A program made the translations under genes and the position numbers. The notes beneath the pieces are model-generated. The model searched no databases and was not told the DNA's origin. It was given only the letters and a program-made list of their open reading frames with translations. Source: Dictyostelium firmibasis (lineage: Eukaryota; Evosea; Eumycetozoa; Dictyosteliales; Dictyosteliaceae). From it: a DNA stretch of 64,000 nucleotides. Location: the NCBI GenBank assembly GCA_036169595.1, contig CM069766.1, positions 2,392,501-2,456,500 on the forward strand, written 5' to 3'. Shown in pieces: positions 1 to 12,524 of this stretch (its first letter is position 1; each line of letters starts with the position of its first letter).

Positions 1-1
1 G

Positions 2-3000
2 GACTTGAGTAAAAAACCACCAAAAGAATTTCATATTTATGATTGTAAAAAATTAACAAATAAAGAAGATTATGTTGTAAGTTTTATTATTTTTTTTTCT
101 ATTATTATTTTAACAACAATAAATATTAATAATAGTTTTATTATGATTTAGTTATCAGTAACATTTCAAAGGGGTAAACAAAAATCAAAGATTATTATGA
201 AAACAGAACAAATGAATTATATAGTTTCATTAATTAGAAGATTAAGATTACAATTAGATTCTGATCATTGTAGTAATGAATTAAAATTAAATGTTAAGCA
301 ATTGTAAAAGTCTATATATTGTTATTTTTATTTATTTTTATTACAATTTTAAACTAATATCACCCATTTTTTTTTATTTTTTTATTTATTTTCTTATTTT
401 TTATTTTTATTTATATAAATAGTTTAAGACAACCATTAGAAAGAAAAGAATTTACAAATTTTGAAGGATTTTTAGATTTATATAAAGGATGGTGTAGTTA
501 TTTTACAGTTGAACCAAGTCAATCGATTATAGATTATATTCATAAAACTATAATACAAGGTTGTAGAGAGATTGATTTAAATGAGGTTGAATCATCGGAT
601 CAATCAGAATTATTATTTGATCAAGTACCGTTCTTGTATACGTTAAAGCATAACAATTATTTCAATTCTTTAATCATTAAAGACTTGAAGAAAGATCATT
701 CAACAAAAGCATTAAGTGATGTACTATTACATAATACAATGATAAAGAAATTGATCATTAAAAAATCTGGTTCTGATTCATTACAAAGTATTTTAATTTC
801 AATATCTTCAAATAAAAAAAATTCAATTCAAGTAAGTAAAATTAATAAATAATAATAAAATATCATTTTATTAATATATAAATATACATTTTTATGAAGA
901 TTTTAGATATTTCAGAGAATCCATTATCAAATAAATCAATAACATCATTATTATTTTGTTTAACAAATTATAATCATTCATTAGTTTATTTAAACTTGGC
1001 AAATTGCTCAATTCAACCAAAGATGATGGCATCGATATTTGATGCATTGGAAAAGAATTATGGAATGTCATTAACATTGGAATATTTAAACATTTCAAAT
1101 AATAAATTGGATGAAATTGGTAATAATGCATTGACAAGTTGGATCATTAAATCAAGATCTCATTTAAGTTTAAAAAATTTAATTTTATCTTCTGTTGGTA
1201 TTTCAAGTTTAACATTATATGCCATTAGAAATTTAACTAAATTAGTAAGTTAATAATATTCTTTATATATATATATATACATACATATATTAATAGAACT
1301 TTTTTATTTTAATTGTAAATAGGAATATTTGGATTTATCATTTAATAAAATCGAATTAACAGAAATTGAAAGATTATCACATATTTTATCAATTCCATCA
1401 CTATATAGAATAGATTGTAATTATTGTAATTTATCAAAAGAGATTCTTAGTTTAATATTTTCGAAAATGTCTGAAAAGAAAATAAATGTTCATATTGAAT
1501 TGGCGGGTTTGAATTTAGGATCACAAGAGGAAGTAAATTGGGATATGCTGTACACTAATATGGCTTTATTCAAAGAGACACCAATAAAAATAAAAACTTT
1601 GAACTTAAAACATGTTAGAGGTACTGAAAAAACTTTAATTTCATTATTAAATATTTTATCCGAAATGAAAATTGATGATTTAATTTTAGATTCACTTCAA
1701 TTATATAATCCACAAATAACAGGTAGTAGTAATAATAATAGTAATAGTAATAGTGGTAGTAATAGTAGTAGTAGTAGCAGTAGTAGCAGTAGCTCTAGTA
1801 GCTCAAGTAATAATAGTAGTAATAACGGATCAAGTGTTGTAGGTAATGGTAGTATTGGTAGTGTTGGATTAAATTCAAGTGGCAATTTTAATGTTAATAA
1901 TGGTGGTAGTGTTAGTAATTCAAATAGTCCTTTAAATAGTCCTTTTAGTAATTATTCACCAAGTAGTAACGGTGGTCAAAAAAGTGATGATGATATCGAT
2001 GATGATATATCAATGGCACAATCATCATGTTCTGGTCAATCACCACTTATAGTAACTACAACAGCCAATGGTACAACAACAACATCTACAATACCAGGGA
2101 ATATTCCTACAGCAGGATCAACTTTATCTATAGCATCAAATAATTCATCAAACTATTCATCATCTTCATCTTCATCTTCATTTTTTTCAGCGGCATCTTC
2201 ATTTATTAGTAATGGTAGTAATATGAATTTATTATCATCAAGTAGTGTAAATACAAGTGGTAGTAATAGTTTATCATCTGCCAGTAATTTACAATTTAAA
2301 AATAATAGTAATAATATAAATAGTAATAATAGTAGTAGTGGTTTTTTAAATGGTAACAGTGGAAGTAGTAACAATAATAATAATAGTAATAATAATATAA
2401 CGAACCAACAACAACAACAACAACAACAAAATCAAAATGATATTTTAGTATCAAGTAATAAACCGTTTAAACAATTATTTTTAAAATCACTATCAAAGAT
2501 TTATAATAATCCAGAGATTAGATTCTTAGGGTTATCAGAGATTGGAAAGATTATAACATCATTCATACCAACGATTGGTAAATCTGGTGGTAATAGTTCG
2601 GTGATATCATTAGATATATCTTGTAATGGTATTGGTGATTATGGTGCTTGTTTATTGGGCACAGCTTTGTCAACCAATAGATCGTTGTTATCGATTAATA
2701 TCGATGGTAATCAAATTACTAATGTTGGTTGGTCAAAGATTACCAGATCAATTTCAACTCCAATCGATGGTTGTTCCTATGATATTCTATTCAATTCTGC
2801 TAAAGAGAATCAAACATTACCATCAACTTCATCACCATCATCATTATGTTCAATGACATTTCCTAAATTGGATTTCGAAAGGTTACTATCAAACTCTGAA
2901 GATATATCACAACGGGCATCAATCTATATGACAATTTCAAATTTACAAATGTCACTACAAAAGAATGGTACAATTTTAATGAAAGGCGATATTGGTGATA

Positions 3001-4181
3001 ATGGTTTATCAACAGCTGGTAGTATTAGTAGTAAAAGATCAATTTCATCACCATCATCTTCATCATCGTCTTCATCATCATCATCATCATCACCAAGTGG
3101 TGGTATTGGTCAATTGATAAATCGTACAATGGTATCTATTCCAGTTGGTTTCTTATTTAAACGTATCATTGAGAATGAGAAATCATTAGTTCCAAATACA
3201 CCTACACTTCTCTATCCTGTAACTCCTATACCACCAATAATCACTCAACTAATTAATGAAAAACATAATATCAATATCCAATTAATTGATAACTCTCTAA
3301 ATCAATCTGCGCTCTATAGCATAATTGCAACATTGAGGGATCCATATTATCGTTCTGCTCCACAATCTTCTTCGGTTATAATTCAATATACAAACAATGT
3401 TCTATTACCTACTCGTAATTCTCCAATACCTTTTATTTTATCTTTTCCCGATCTAGATGACCAAAATGATCAAAATCATGATGATAACTCTAGTACAAGT
3501 AGTATAAATAGTAATGGTAGTGGAAATGGTCCAAATACAAGTTTTTACAATCAATATCATTCAAATATTACAAATAAAAGATCAAGTATTAGTGGTAGTA
3601 GTTCAAGTATTGGTTCATTGTCTTCATCTTCTTCATCTTCAAATATTAACAATAATTTCGGCAACACAAATACATCACCAGCTATTAGTATTTTAAATAG
3701 AAATAATAGTCCATCAATTATGAAAAGATTATCAACATCGGATTTTTACATTCAAGATGTTATAAGTAAATTGGATTCGGTGATTCAAGAAACTCAAATA
3801 ACAGTTAATCAAACTTCACCAAACATTTCAAATATTAAACATATTAAAAATTTGGATTTATTAGAAAAAGAAAAAGAAAGATTAAAAGAACTTCAAGTTG
3901 AAATTAATCAAAAAGTTATAAACAGTAATAATAATCATTCAAAATCACCCTTAATTACATCTTCAAAACCAAAAGGTACTAGTAAATCTTATATTGAAGA
4001 AACAACTTCTACTACAAAGCGTAGAAGTTTAACTGGTACTCAGGCAAATATTGTTACTTCAACTGCCACTTTAGCAGTTAATAAAGAAGGTGATGTCACA
4101 ACAACACACAGTACCCGACAAAGAAGTTCAAGTGTTTTTAATAATCCTATTGCAATAATTCAAAATAGAATAAATTCATAA
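2..4181 (+). CDS. Leucine-rich repeat protein, CARMIL-like layout (5' end outside window)
   Basis: Five exons are visible: 2-76, 152-303, 423-831, 900-1244 and 1323-4181. All junctions are GT-AG and keep one frame; the start lies upstream of the window. The N-terminal part (motifs VTFQRGKQKSK, MNYIVSLIRRLRLQL) could be the end of a PH-like domain. It is followed by ribonuclease-inhibitor-type leucine-rich repeats (ILDISENPLSN, YLNISNNKLDEIG, LDISCNGIGDYG, INIDGNQITNVG). The last exon carries long Ser/Asn/Gly insertions that split the repeat array, then a short charged helix (about 3850-3910) and a basic Ser/Thr-rich tail. PH-like plus RNI-type repeats resembles CARMIL and other capping-protein or small-GTPase regulators, but I see no capping-protein-interaction motif. 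The role is therefore inferred as a scaffold or signalling protein. The Ser/Asn runs are typical of this genome. Confidence 0.85.
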
Positions 4182-4304
4182 TAGTAGGAAAAATAATTTA
4201 TTTTTTTTAATAAAAAAAAAAAAAAAAAAAAAGTTTGTTTTCTTGTGATTTTGATTAATTATATATTTTTTTTTATATTTATTCAAAAAGTATTTTTTTA
4301 AGAG

Positions 4305-5664
4305 TTAACTAACTTGTTGTGGTGGCATTTGTAAACTTGTTAATTTACTAATCCAACAAGGTGGTAAAACTGTTAATTCTTTATTTGATTTATCATGTAC
4401 AACAGTGTTATCCAATTGGAAGATATCGATATTATCAACTTTTAACATTGCTAAACCAACTCCATGAAGACCAGTAATGAATTTATCAGTTGATCTTGAA
4501 ACTGTTTTAATTTCACTTTCATTGCCAACTTTAACAGTTTCATCTGATGGTTGTTGTTGTTGATGATGTTTTGATGAAATATTTTTAACAGTCAATACAG
4601 AATCTGATGGTGGATGATCATGATTTAGTGCATTTAGAATACGTTTAGGGAAGAGTAATGATTCTTTTGGTGGTTTTGTTGGATCAATGATTGCTTCATC
4701 CATTACACTTGTACTTTCTACATCTTGAACTTTCATTACTACTGGGAAAATTCTCTTTCTTATTAAACCTGTGAAATGGGTTCTAGATGTTAACTCTTGA
4801 CCCAAATAACAACCCTTATGGAAATCGACACCATTCAAAAGATCGAAATTATATTCCAATGGAATAATATTTCCCCATTGATATTCTTTAACACCTTGTG
4901 GTATACCTTGACTAATTCTAAATAAATTATAAATTGTTTCTTCTTTACTTTCATATTTTGATAATCTTTCTTCAACAGCTATATGTTTGTTTTTTCATAA
5001 AAAAAAAAGAAAAAAAAATGAAAAAAAAATAATAAAAAAATGAAAATTAAATAAATAAATTGATCTTTTTTTATAAAACAATTTTTTTTTTTTTTAAATA
5101 AAATTTACCTAATTGCTTATTATTTGGTACTAATAATCTAACACCCATAATTTGGTGTCTTGGATCCATCATAACAGAGCATCGATCTTTTTCTAATTGA
5201 GAGAATAATGAATCATCTCTTACGGTTTTATAAGTTTTATCCAAGATAGAATAGACATAGAAGTTTTCAGTTACATCAACGATATCAATTTTATTTCTAA
5301 GTTTATATTGTTTTAAGTGAGCCATTGCTTCATTCAATATTGAGCTATCAATGTCAATGATGAATGAATCCAACTCACCATTGCCCGAACTGCCAGGTGC
5401 CATTGAAATTGGCTTTGGATTACCATTATGATGTTCCTTATCAAGTGATATAATTGAATCAAATAATAATCTACCATTAGATTGAAGGAAACCATTATAA
5501 ATAGAAGAATTTGTTGATTGGTTATCCTTTAATCTATTTAAATTATTAGTTGTTAAACCTTGAAGATGTTTCAATGCATCTTGTCCCACAACCTTTATTA
5601 AACTTCTACTTTTTAATGGTACAACACATTTTTTAATTTTTTCCAATGATTTTAAATTTATCAT
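4305..5664 (-). CDS. iba57: IBA57/CAF17-family mitochondrial iron-sulfur cluster assembly factor
   Basis: Two exons on the minus strand, 5664-5109 and 4978-4305, are joined by a GT-AG intron in phase 1 and give 409 aa. The family is the GcvT-like/YgfZ group. The protein has the N-terminal GcvT-like fold (GQDALKHLQGLTTNN; NGFLQSNGRLLFD) and the diagnostic motif KGCYLGQE at about residues 240-247, followed by SRTHFTGLIRKR. IBA57 acts with ISCA1/ISCA2 late in mitochondrial [4Fe-4S] assembly for aconitase, lipoyl synthase and complex I. That function is transferred from the family. The N-terminus is basic and hydroxylated, compatible with a mitochondrial presequence. A Gln/His/Ser-rich insertion of about 60 residues follows the KGCYLGQE region and looks like a species-specific linker. 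The gene is convergent with the upstream LRR gene, with about 120 bp between them. Confidence 0.9.
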
Positions 5665-5866
5665 TATTTATTAAATAATATTATTAATTTTGTTTTTGAT
5701 TATTTTTTTTTTAAATTTTTTTATGTTTACTTTTTTTACTTTTTATTTTTTATTTTATTTTTATTGAAAAAAAATTGGTGGCAATTATTGTAATTATTTT
5801 TTTTTTTAAAAAATTAATTTTTATTATTTTTTTTTTTTTAATTAAATAAATTTAAAAAGGTATAAT

Positions 5867-5901
<35 letters not shown>

Positions 5902-6208
5902 AAATTAAAAAAATTTTAATTTTTAATTTTTTTTTTGATTTTCATTTTTTCATTTTTTTTTTTTTATTTTTTTATTATTTTTTTTTAATTTTATAGAATT
6001 ACGTGTACACCTTTAGAAGGGGTGTGCTTATTCCATTTTTGGTGAATTTTTTTGTATTTTATATTTTAGAATCATAGGAGATAATATTAGAATTATCTAC
6101 AACAAATTGTTGTTTAAACAATATTTTTTTATTTTTTATTCAAAAATAAATTAATTAAAAAAAAATAAAAAAATAAAAAAAAATAAAAAAAAAAGAAAAT
6201 TTAAAATT
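5665..6208. other. Intergenic A/T tract between two divergent genes
   Basis: This stretch separates the starts of the IBA57-type gene (-) and the large membrane-protein gene (+), so it must hold both promoters. It is nearly pure A/T, including a T run around 5870-5900. The only compositionally distinct island is at about 5999-6035, where ACACC and GGTGT can form a short hairpin. I see no coding sequence or RNA gene. Confidence 0.6.
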
Positions 6209-9200
6209 ATGAAAAGGTTTATAATCTTATTTACATTGGTACTATTATTATTATTATTATTATCAATAGATAATACCCATTCATTCCAATTGGATAATAA
6301 AAAAAAATCCAAAACTAAAAAAGCAAAAACTCCACCTACCAAAGATTTCGAAGAGAAATCTGCATATCATCACACTGACCACATTGAAGATTATCATCAT
6401 GAGGATCATGATATAAATATTTATGATGGTAAATAAAATAAAATAAAATAAAATAAAATAAAATAAAATAAAATAAAATAAAATAAAATAAAATAAAATA
6501 AAATAAAATAAAATAAAATATAAAATAATAAAATAAAATAAAATAAAATAAAATATAAAAAAATAAAATATAATAAAACAACATAAAATAAAATAAAAAA
6601 ACAAATAAAAATATATATTTACCAAAACTACTTTATTATATATAATTTTTTTATTTCTTTTTTTATTCTTTTTATTTTTTTTTTATTTTCTTTTTATTTT
6701 TTTTTTAACTAAATTTTATAGAAAAAATTGATTTAAATAATATAAATTCAACATTAAAACTATGGTTAGAATCAAATAGTATTGGTAAATTTATGGATTT
6801 ACATTTAACAAAGAAACTACATTTAACTATACCAATTAATTTTATATTTGTTGGATTTGGTGGTGAAGGTAATAAAGGTATGGATATCAGTATGTTACAA
6901 TTGGTAGAATGGTTTCAACATATTGAACATTCTCTAAAGAATGTTATAACACCAATTGGAGAAGACTATACAACAACAGATCAAATGAAAACACCAACCA
7001 CTCATATAGAATACAATTTTGATATTCAAGTTTCAAAGACTGATCCAATGGTTAATACATTGGTAGAGGATGCAATATTTTGGCATCTTAGATCAGAAGC
7101 ATCTCATTATTTCGATGAGGTAAGTTTACCAGGTGATGAAAGATTTGAGAAACGTTTCTACACCAACCCACATTTATTATCATCATTGCTTTCTTCATTA
7201 AGTAATCATTTAGAGTTGGATAAGAATTCTTATACTATCTATATATTGAATCCCAATCATCCATCAAATGATGGAATTGAAAATTCTGATGCTATCTATG
7301 GTTATCGTGTTGGTTTCTCAAATCAAGAATTGAAACAACTCCACAATAATCCAAATCTAAAGATACCAAGTTCACTAAATCAAGTTCATACAGACTTTGA
7401 ATTTGCTCAACTATTACAATCTGATAAAGTTTTTGAAAAGAGAAAGAAAACTCAATCAGAAGATGACGATTCACCAATTCATATAAATGATAATTTAAAG
7501 TTTAAAGATCATTCAATACAATCCAAAGAATGGGCTGATCAAATGATTAAAGAATTTAGTGAATATAAGATAAACTCAATTCAAACCAATCCAAACTGTC
7601 AATTTGGATCACCAGATATAAAAGAGGATAGGTGGTTTTGTTCAACTTTAGAGTTAATCTATCGTGAAAATGCATCTATTATCGCTAGGGCTCAAGAGAT
7701 ACTTGATCGTGGTACAAGGTATGAACAACTTTATGTCTATACTGCCCATGAAAATCCAATCGTTGAGAATCCAATGGTTGATACTTGGATCTCTCATAAA
7801 AGATTTGCATTTATCGATTTAACAGCTGGACCATTTGAATGGGGACCTTCAGTTGGTGGTAATGGTTTAAAAACCTCCTCTACCCTACCAAAAACACCAT
7901 CATTAACTCAAGAGCAAGAAGATGATATATTAGAGGAGGAGGTAACACATCTCTCACCAGATCTCGAGATTAAAGCTAAACAATTAACTCAAGAGTTACT
8001 ATTGATTGAAACCATTTACAACAATGCTTGTATCGATCAAAACTCCGATAGAACAGATGAAGAGAAAGAAATGTGTGAAGAATTAATTTCAAATATTATG
8101 AAAATTAAAAAACAACAAGAAAAAGATCAACTTAAATTGCAAAGAAAACAACAAAAACAACAACAATTAAATAATGGTGATTTAGGTGATAGTGATGCTG
8201 ATGAAGATATTGAAATCGATTTATTAACTGGTAATTATAAAGAGGTATTTGGTAATCAAGAACAAGATTTATTCATTTCAAAATTAGGATCAGTATTATC
8301 AACAAGTTTAAAACATCTAATAACTCAACCATTACCATTATTTAGAGTGGCCTATGCTAAAAGAGTAAATTTCAATGTTTTTGTTATTAGTGATCATCAA
8401 GATTTTAATCCACGTGATTATTTTAACTTTAACTATGAACATTTTAAATATGAAATTGAAAAACTTAGATTACCATCTCAAGAATTTGTGTTCAATATTA
8501 AATCACTCTCAATGTCTGATGACAAACAATTAGCATTGGCATATTATAGTAGTTTAAAAACTGTATTAAATCCAACAATTAATGATGATCATGAATTTAA
8601 ATCAATTTTGAACTATTATTTAGATTCAAAAGATATTAAAAATAGTTTGTTAAAATTATTTAATAATAATAATAATAATATTTTTAATAAAGAAGGAATG
8701 GATGGAGAAGTTGAAGAAGAAGATCAAGTTAAATATATACCAATTTTCTTATTTTCAATTTCAACAAATAATTCAATTTTAATCGATAAAACTCATCAAG
8801 CTAAATCATTATCGAACATGGTGATTGCAATTCAAACTAATGTTTTCTCTTGTAATTCAACGTTTACGGTAAATGAAAATCAGTTAAAGTATTATCCAAT
8901 TAATCCTCTATCGAGTATACTCTCTGCTACAGCATTGAATTTGGGTGGATTGGTTGGTAATCATATCTCCTACAGTGAAGCACATGGTGCAGCAACTTCG
9001 AATTGGCATTGGTCAGTTGGTGATTCACCAACTTCAAAAACCACCACCTATCCATTCACTCATTTCAATGAGTTCCAAAGGGATACAATCTTTAGAAACT
9101 ATATAGCTTCCTCATTGGAAAGATCAATTGGTTGGGTAAATAAAGGTGTAACCATACTAAACGATTGTAAAACTTCGGTTAAAAACTTTGAGAATGGTTT

Positions 9201-9525
9201 ATCTCAATTCCCCTTAGAAGAGACAGTTTTGAAATTTCAAACTATAAGATTACAATGGAATGAAATTGCAAATAGTATTAGAGATTTAGATTATTCCAAA
9301 TCGATTAAACTCTCTTTGGACACTGAAAAATCTTCAAAATCTTTCTTTAGAGATTGCTCAAATATTCAACTCTTCTTTATGCAATCTGAATGTCAATCTG
9401 ATATAACCCAAAAATTACCAAAAAGAACTCTGGCTATAATTATCATTTGTTTATTAATTAATATCTTAATTATTTCACTTTTAAAAACTTTATATAAAGG
9501 TAAAAATAAATTAAAAATAAATTAA
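6209..9525 (+). CDS. Large secretory-pathway type I membrane protein, unknown function
   Basis: Two exons, 6209-6428 and 6722-9525, are joined in phase 1 and give 1007 aa. The start is the first ATG and opens directly into a signal peptide (MKRF followed by a Leu-rich core, roughly residues 1-24). Then come a Lys-rich stretch, a His/Asp/Glu-rich stretch and a long lumenal or extracellular region. One hydrophobic segment at about 977-994 (LAIIIICLLINILIISLL) is followed by a short Lys-rich cytosolic tail. This gives a type I topology. A Lys/Gln-rich probable coiled coil lies near the middle, with an acidic segment after it. Conserved-looking blocks (IPINFIFVGFGGEG; FAFIDLTAGPFEWGP; EAHGAATSNWHWS) suggest an old conserved family rather than a lineage orphan, but I cannot name it. 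The intron holds a pentanucleotide repeat. Confidence 0.85.
6433..6600 (+). repeat. (AAAAT)n pentanucleotide microsatellite inside an intron
   Basis: Roughly 30 copies of an AAAAT/TAAAA unit, with a few imperfect units toward the 3' end, begin almost at the donor site of the first intron of the large membrane-protein gene. On the complementary strand the array reads as an open frame of repeated FYFIL-type residues, which is an artefact and not a gene. Confidence 0.95.
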
Positions 9526-9831
9526 AAAATAAAATTAAAAACAAAACAAATATAAACCCAAAATCTGTAAAAGAATTTAGAGGGGAAATTTTAAAAACAC
9601 TAATCATACCCATTGTCTTGAAATTCAAAATTTTGGGTTGACTTTTCTTTATTTACCCCATATTATCTTTAAAATAAGTTATTATTTTATTTCTTGTTTT
9701 TTTATGTTTTTTGGTACTATTTGACAAACTATCATACTCTTCTAAATTATACTTTTCATTTCTGTATATTTTTTTTGCATTGGGTCAATTCCCTATGACT
9801 TGTTTTTTAAAATTCCTTTTGTTTTATTACT

Positions 9832-10035
9832 TTAACCACCCAAAAATCCATTATTTGTACAAAGGAGAAAATACGTGTCAGTATTAAGATTATTCAATGC
9901 ACCATGACAATACATATCCACAATAAAGTTTGACAACCAAGCAGTTGGATTTCTTAAAATTGTTTCTTCAGTACTCCATCCTTCTTTATTTTTTATTATC
10001 TCTTTCGCATATGCTTTAATCTTCGTCACAATCAA
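9832..10035 (-). pseudogene. Orphan coding fragment, faintly Ulp1/C48-protease-like
   Basis: A 67-codon open stretch has good residue diversity and no low complexity, unlike most chance frames here. The segment PTAWLSNFIVDMYCHGAL is reminiscent of the N-terminal W-L-x-x-x-I-x-x-Y block of Ulp1/C48 cysteine peptidases, a domain often carried by transposons. No catalytic His/Asp/Cys can be seen. On the same strand, 9655-9760 shows another coding-like piece (NEKYNLEEYDSLSN) in a different frame with stops between. I read this as a decayed gene or mobile-element relic. The family call is a guess. Confidence 0.3.
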
Positions 10036-10104
10036 ATGCTGGTTTTTTTTTGTTTTGTCTCTTTAATCATATCATTCTTTTTAATTCTTACATAAGAAAT
10101 ATTT

Positions 10105-10809
<705 letters not shown>

Positions 10810-11185
10810 TTTTGCCAGTCCAGTGAGGGTAGCTAAGTCTTTAATCATTTTAAATAATCATCAGTTAGAAGATCATACATTAGAGCTTTCTTTTTTTTCC
10901 CAATAAAATTAGTGTCCATTCTCGAAAATAATGAGACTTTTATACATTTGTAATAAAAAAAATTTTAAAAAAATGTGTCTCAACAACAAATTAAAAAAAA
11001 AAAAAAAAAAAAAATTTTGGACAAAACACACTAACACAATGAAAAGAAAATAAAAAATTAAAAAAAAATCCAAAAAACACAAATTTCAAAATAAAAAAAA
11101 AAAAATAGTTCCCATTTTTTTTATTTTTTTTTATTTCATTTTTTATAAAAAATCGACTTGCAGTACATTGTATTTTTAAAAAATA

Positions 11186-12448
11186 ATGACAAATAAAATT
11201 GAATTAAAGTATATTGATAATAGTTTGTCTCTTCAATTATTGAAAATTTTACAATACAAAAACTTTCCAAATCTCTTTCGTTATGAGAATCAAGTCAAAC
11301 AACAAAATGTATTATCTTTTACAGACAATGAAGCAGATCCAACAATTGTTATTTTAGTAGATATTTTTAGAGGCCAAATGAATGCATTCCCTTTAAATGC
11401 TCAAGGTATAATTTTTTTTTTTTTCTTTTTTTTTCTTTTTTTTTTTGGCTTTAAATTCAAATATTAATTTTTATGATTAAAAAAAAAAAAAAATTTAGCA
11501 TTAACAAATACAGCAAAATCTATTGATTGGTCAAATGGATTCTTAACAAAATTTAAAAATAATCCAAATATTAAATGGGATGATATTTTTGATAAAGTTG
11601 GACCTGATAATAGAATTGGTTTAGAAAGACATTTTAAAAAAACGTAACTTTTTTCAATAACTTATTACTATCACTTAAAGTAATTATTTTATTAATTTCA
11701 TTTTTTTTATGGTAAAAGAGAAAAAATTTCATTTGCATGTATTTCATTTGAATATGAACAATTATTTATTGAATCATTAAAGGGATATTTTATAAATATG
11801 AAACCAGATTCAGAAGTTTTTGATGCATTAACTTTAAAAGTTGATAATTTACAAGAGAAAATTAGTGAATTAAAATTAAATTTAGATGAAAATGTTGGAC
11901 CATTAAAATATGAGGATGCTGAAATCATTAGTAAGTTTTTATTTTTTAAAAAAAAAAAAAAAAAAAAAAAATTAATGTATGGCAAATTAATTATTAAAAA
12001 TTTATAAATAAATAAATAAATAAATAAACAGATAGTAAATGGCAATATAAATCAAATGAATCAATTAATTTTTTAAGATGGTCATGTTCTCAAACTATTT
12101 CAGCAGGTTATAGAATTAATGGTGAACTTGTTAGTTGGATTATTTTGTATACAGATGGTTCTATTGGAAGTCTTTATACATTAGAGGAGTATTTATTTAT
12201 TTATAATAATATATTTCGTTTAAAATATTATTTTAAATTATTAATATCAATAATTTTAATATTTTAGTCATAGGGGAAAGGGTCTATCTAAAAAAGTGGT
12301 TTCGTATATTTTAATTAAATTCTTTGAAAATGGTTTCGATCATCCATATTGTTTTGTAAGAGACAATAATATTTCTTCTCAAAAAGTAATGAGAGGTTTT
12401 GGTTTTAAACCAACTTCATTAGTTAAATGGGTTTTTGGTTCATCATAA
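11186..12448 (+). CDS. GNAT-fold acyltransferase, glycine-N-acyltransferase-like
   Basis: Five exons (11186-11405, 11499-11643, 11719-11930, 12032-12188, 12268-12448) with GT-AG introns and matching phases give 304 aa. The C-terminal part carries the acetyl-CoA-binding block of GNAT enzymes, R-G-K-G-L-S-K (RxxGxG/A-like), preceded by a strand ending in SLYTLEDH. It is followed by FVRDNNISSQKVMRGFGF, the usual N-x-x-S-x-K-V-x-x-x-x-G-F signature. The N-terminal half, with its W-S-N-G and PFxLNAQ-like blocks, resembles the glycine N-acyltransferase/FR47-like arrangement. The substrate cannot be read from sequence. The second start-proximal frame in the last intron is noise. It is convergent with the ankyrin-like gene downstream, with only 76 bp between the two stops. 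Confidence 0.85.
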
Positions 12449-12524
12449 ATAATAAACTATACTTTTATAATAACAATACCTAATTATTTGTATGTTTATT
12501 TTTATTTTATTTTTCTTTTGTTGT

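Noticed and set aside
6071-6082. ATCATAGGAGAT shared with 31555-31566 in another spacer
   Set aside because: A 12-base match between A/T-rich spacers can occur by chance and no longer similarity surrounds it.
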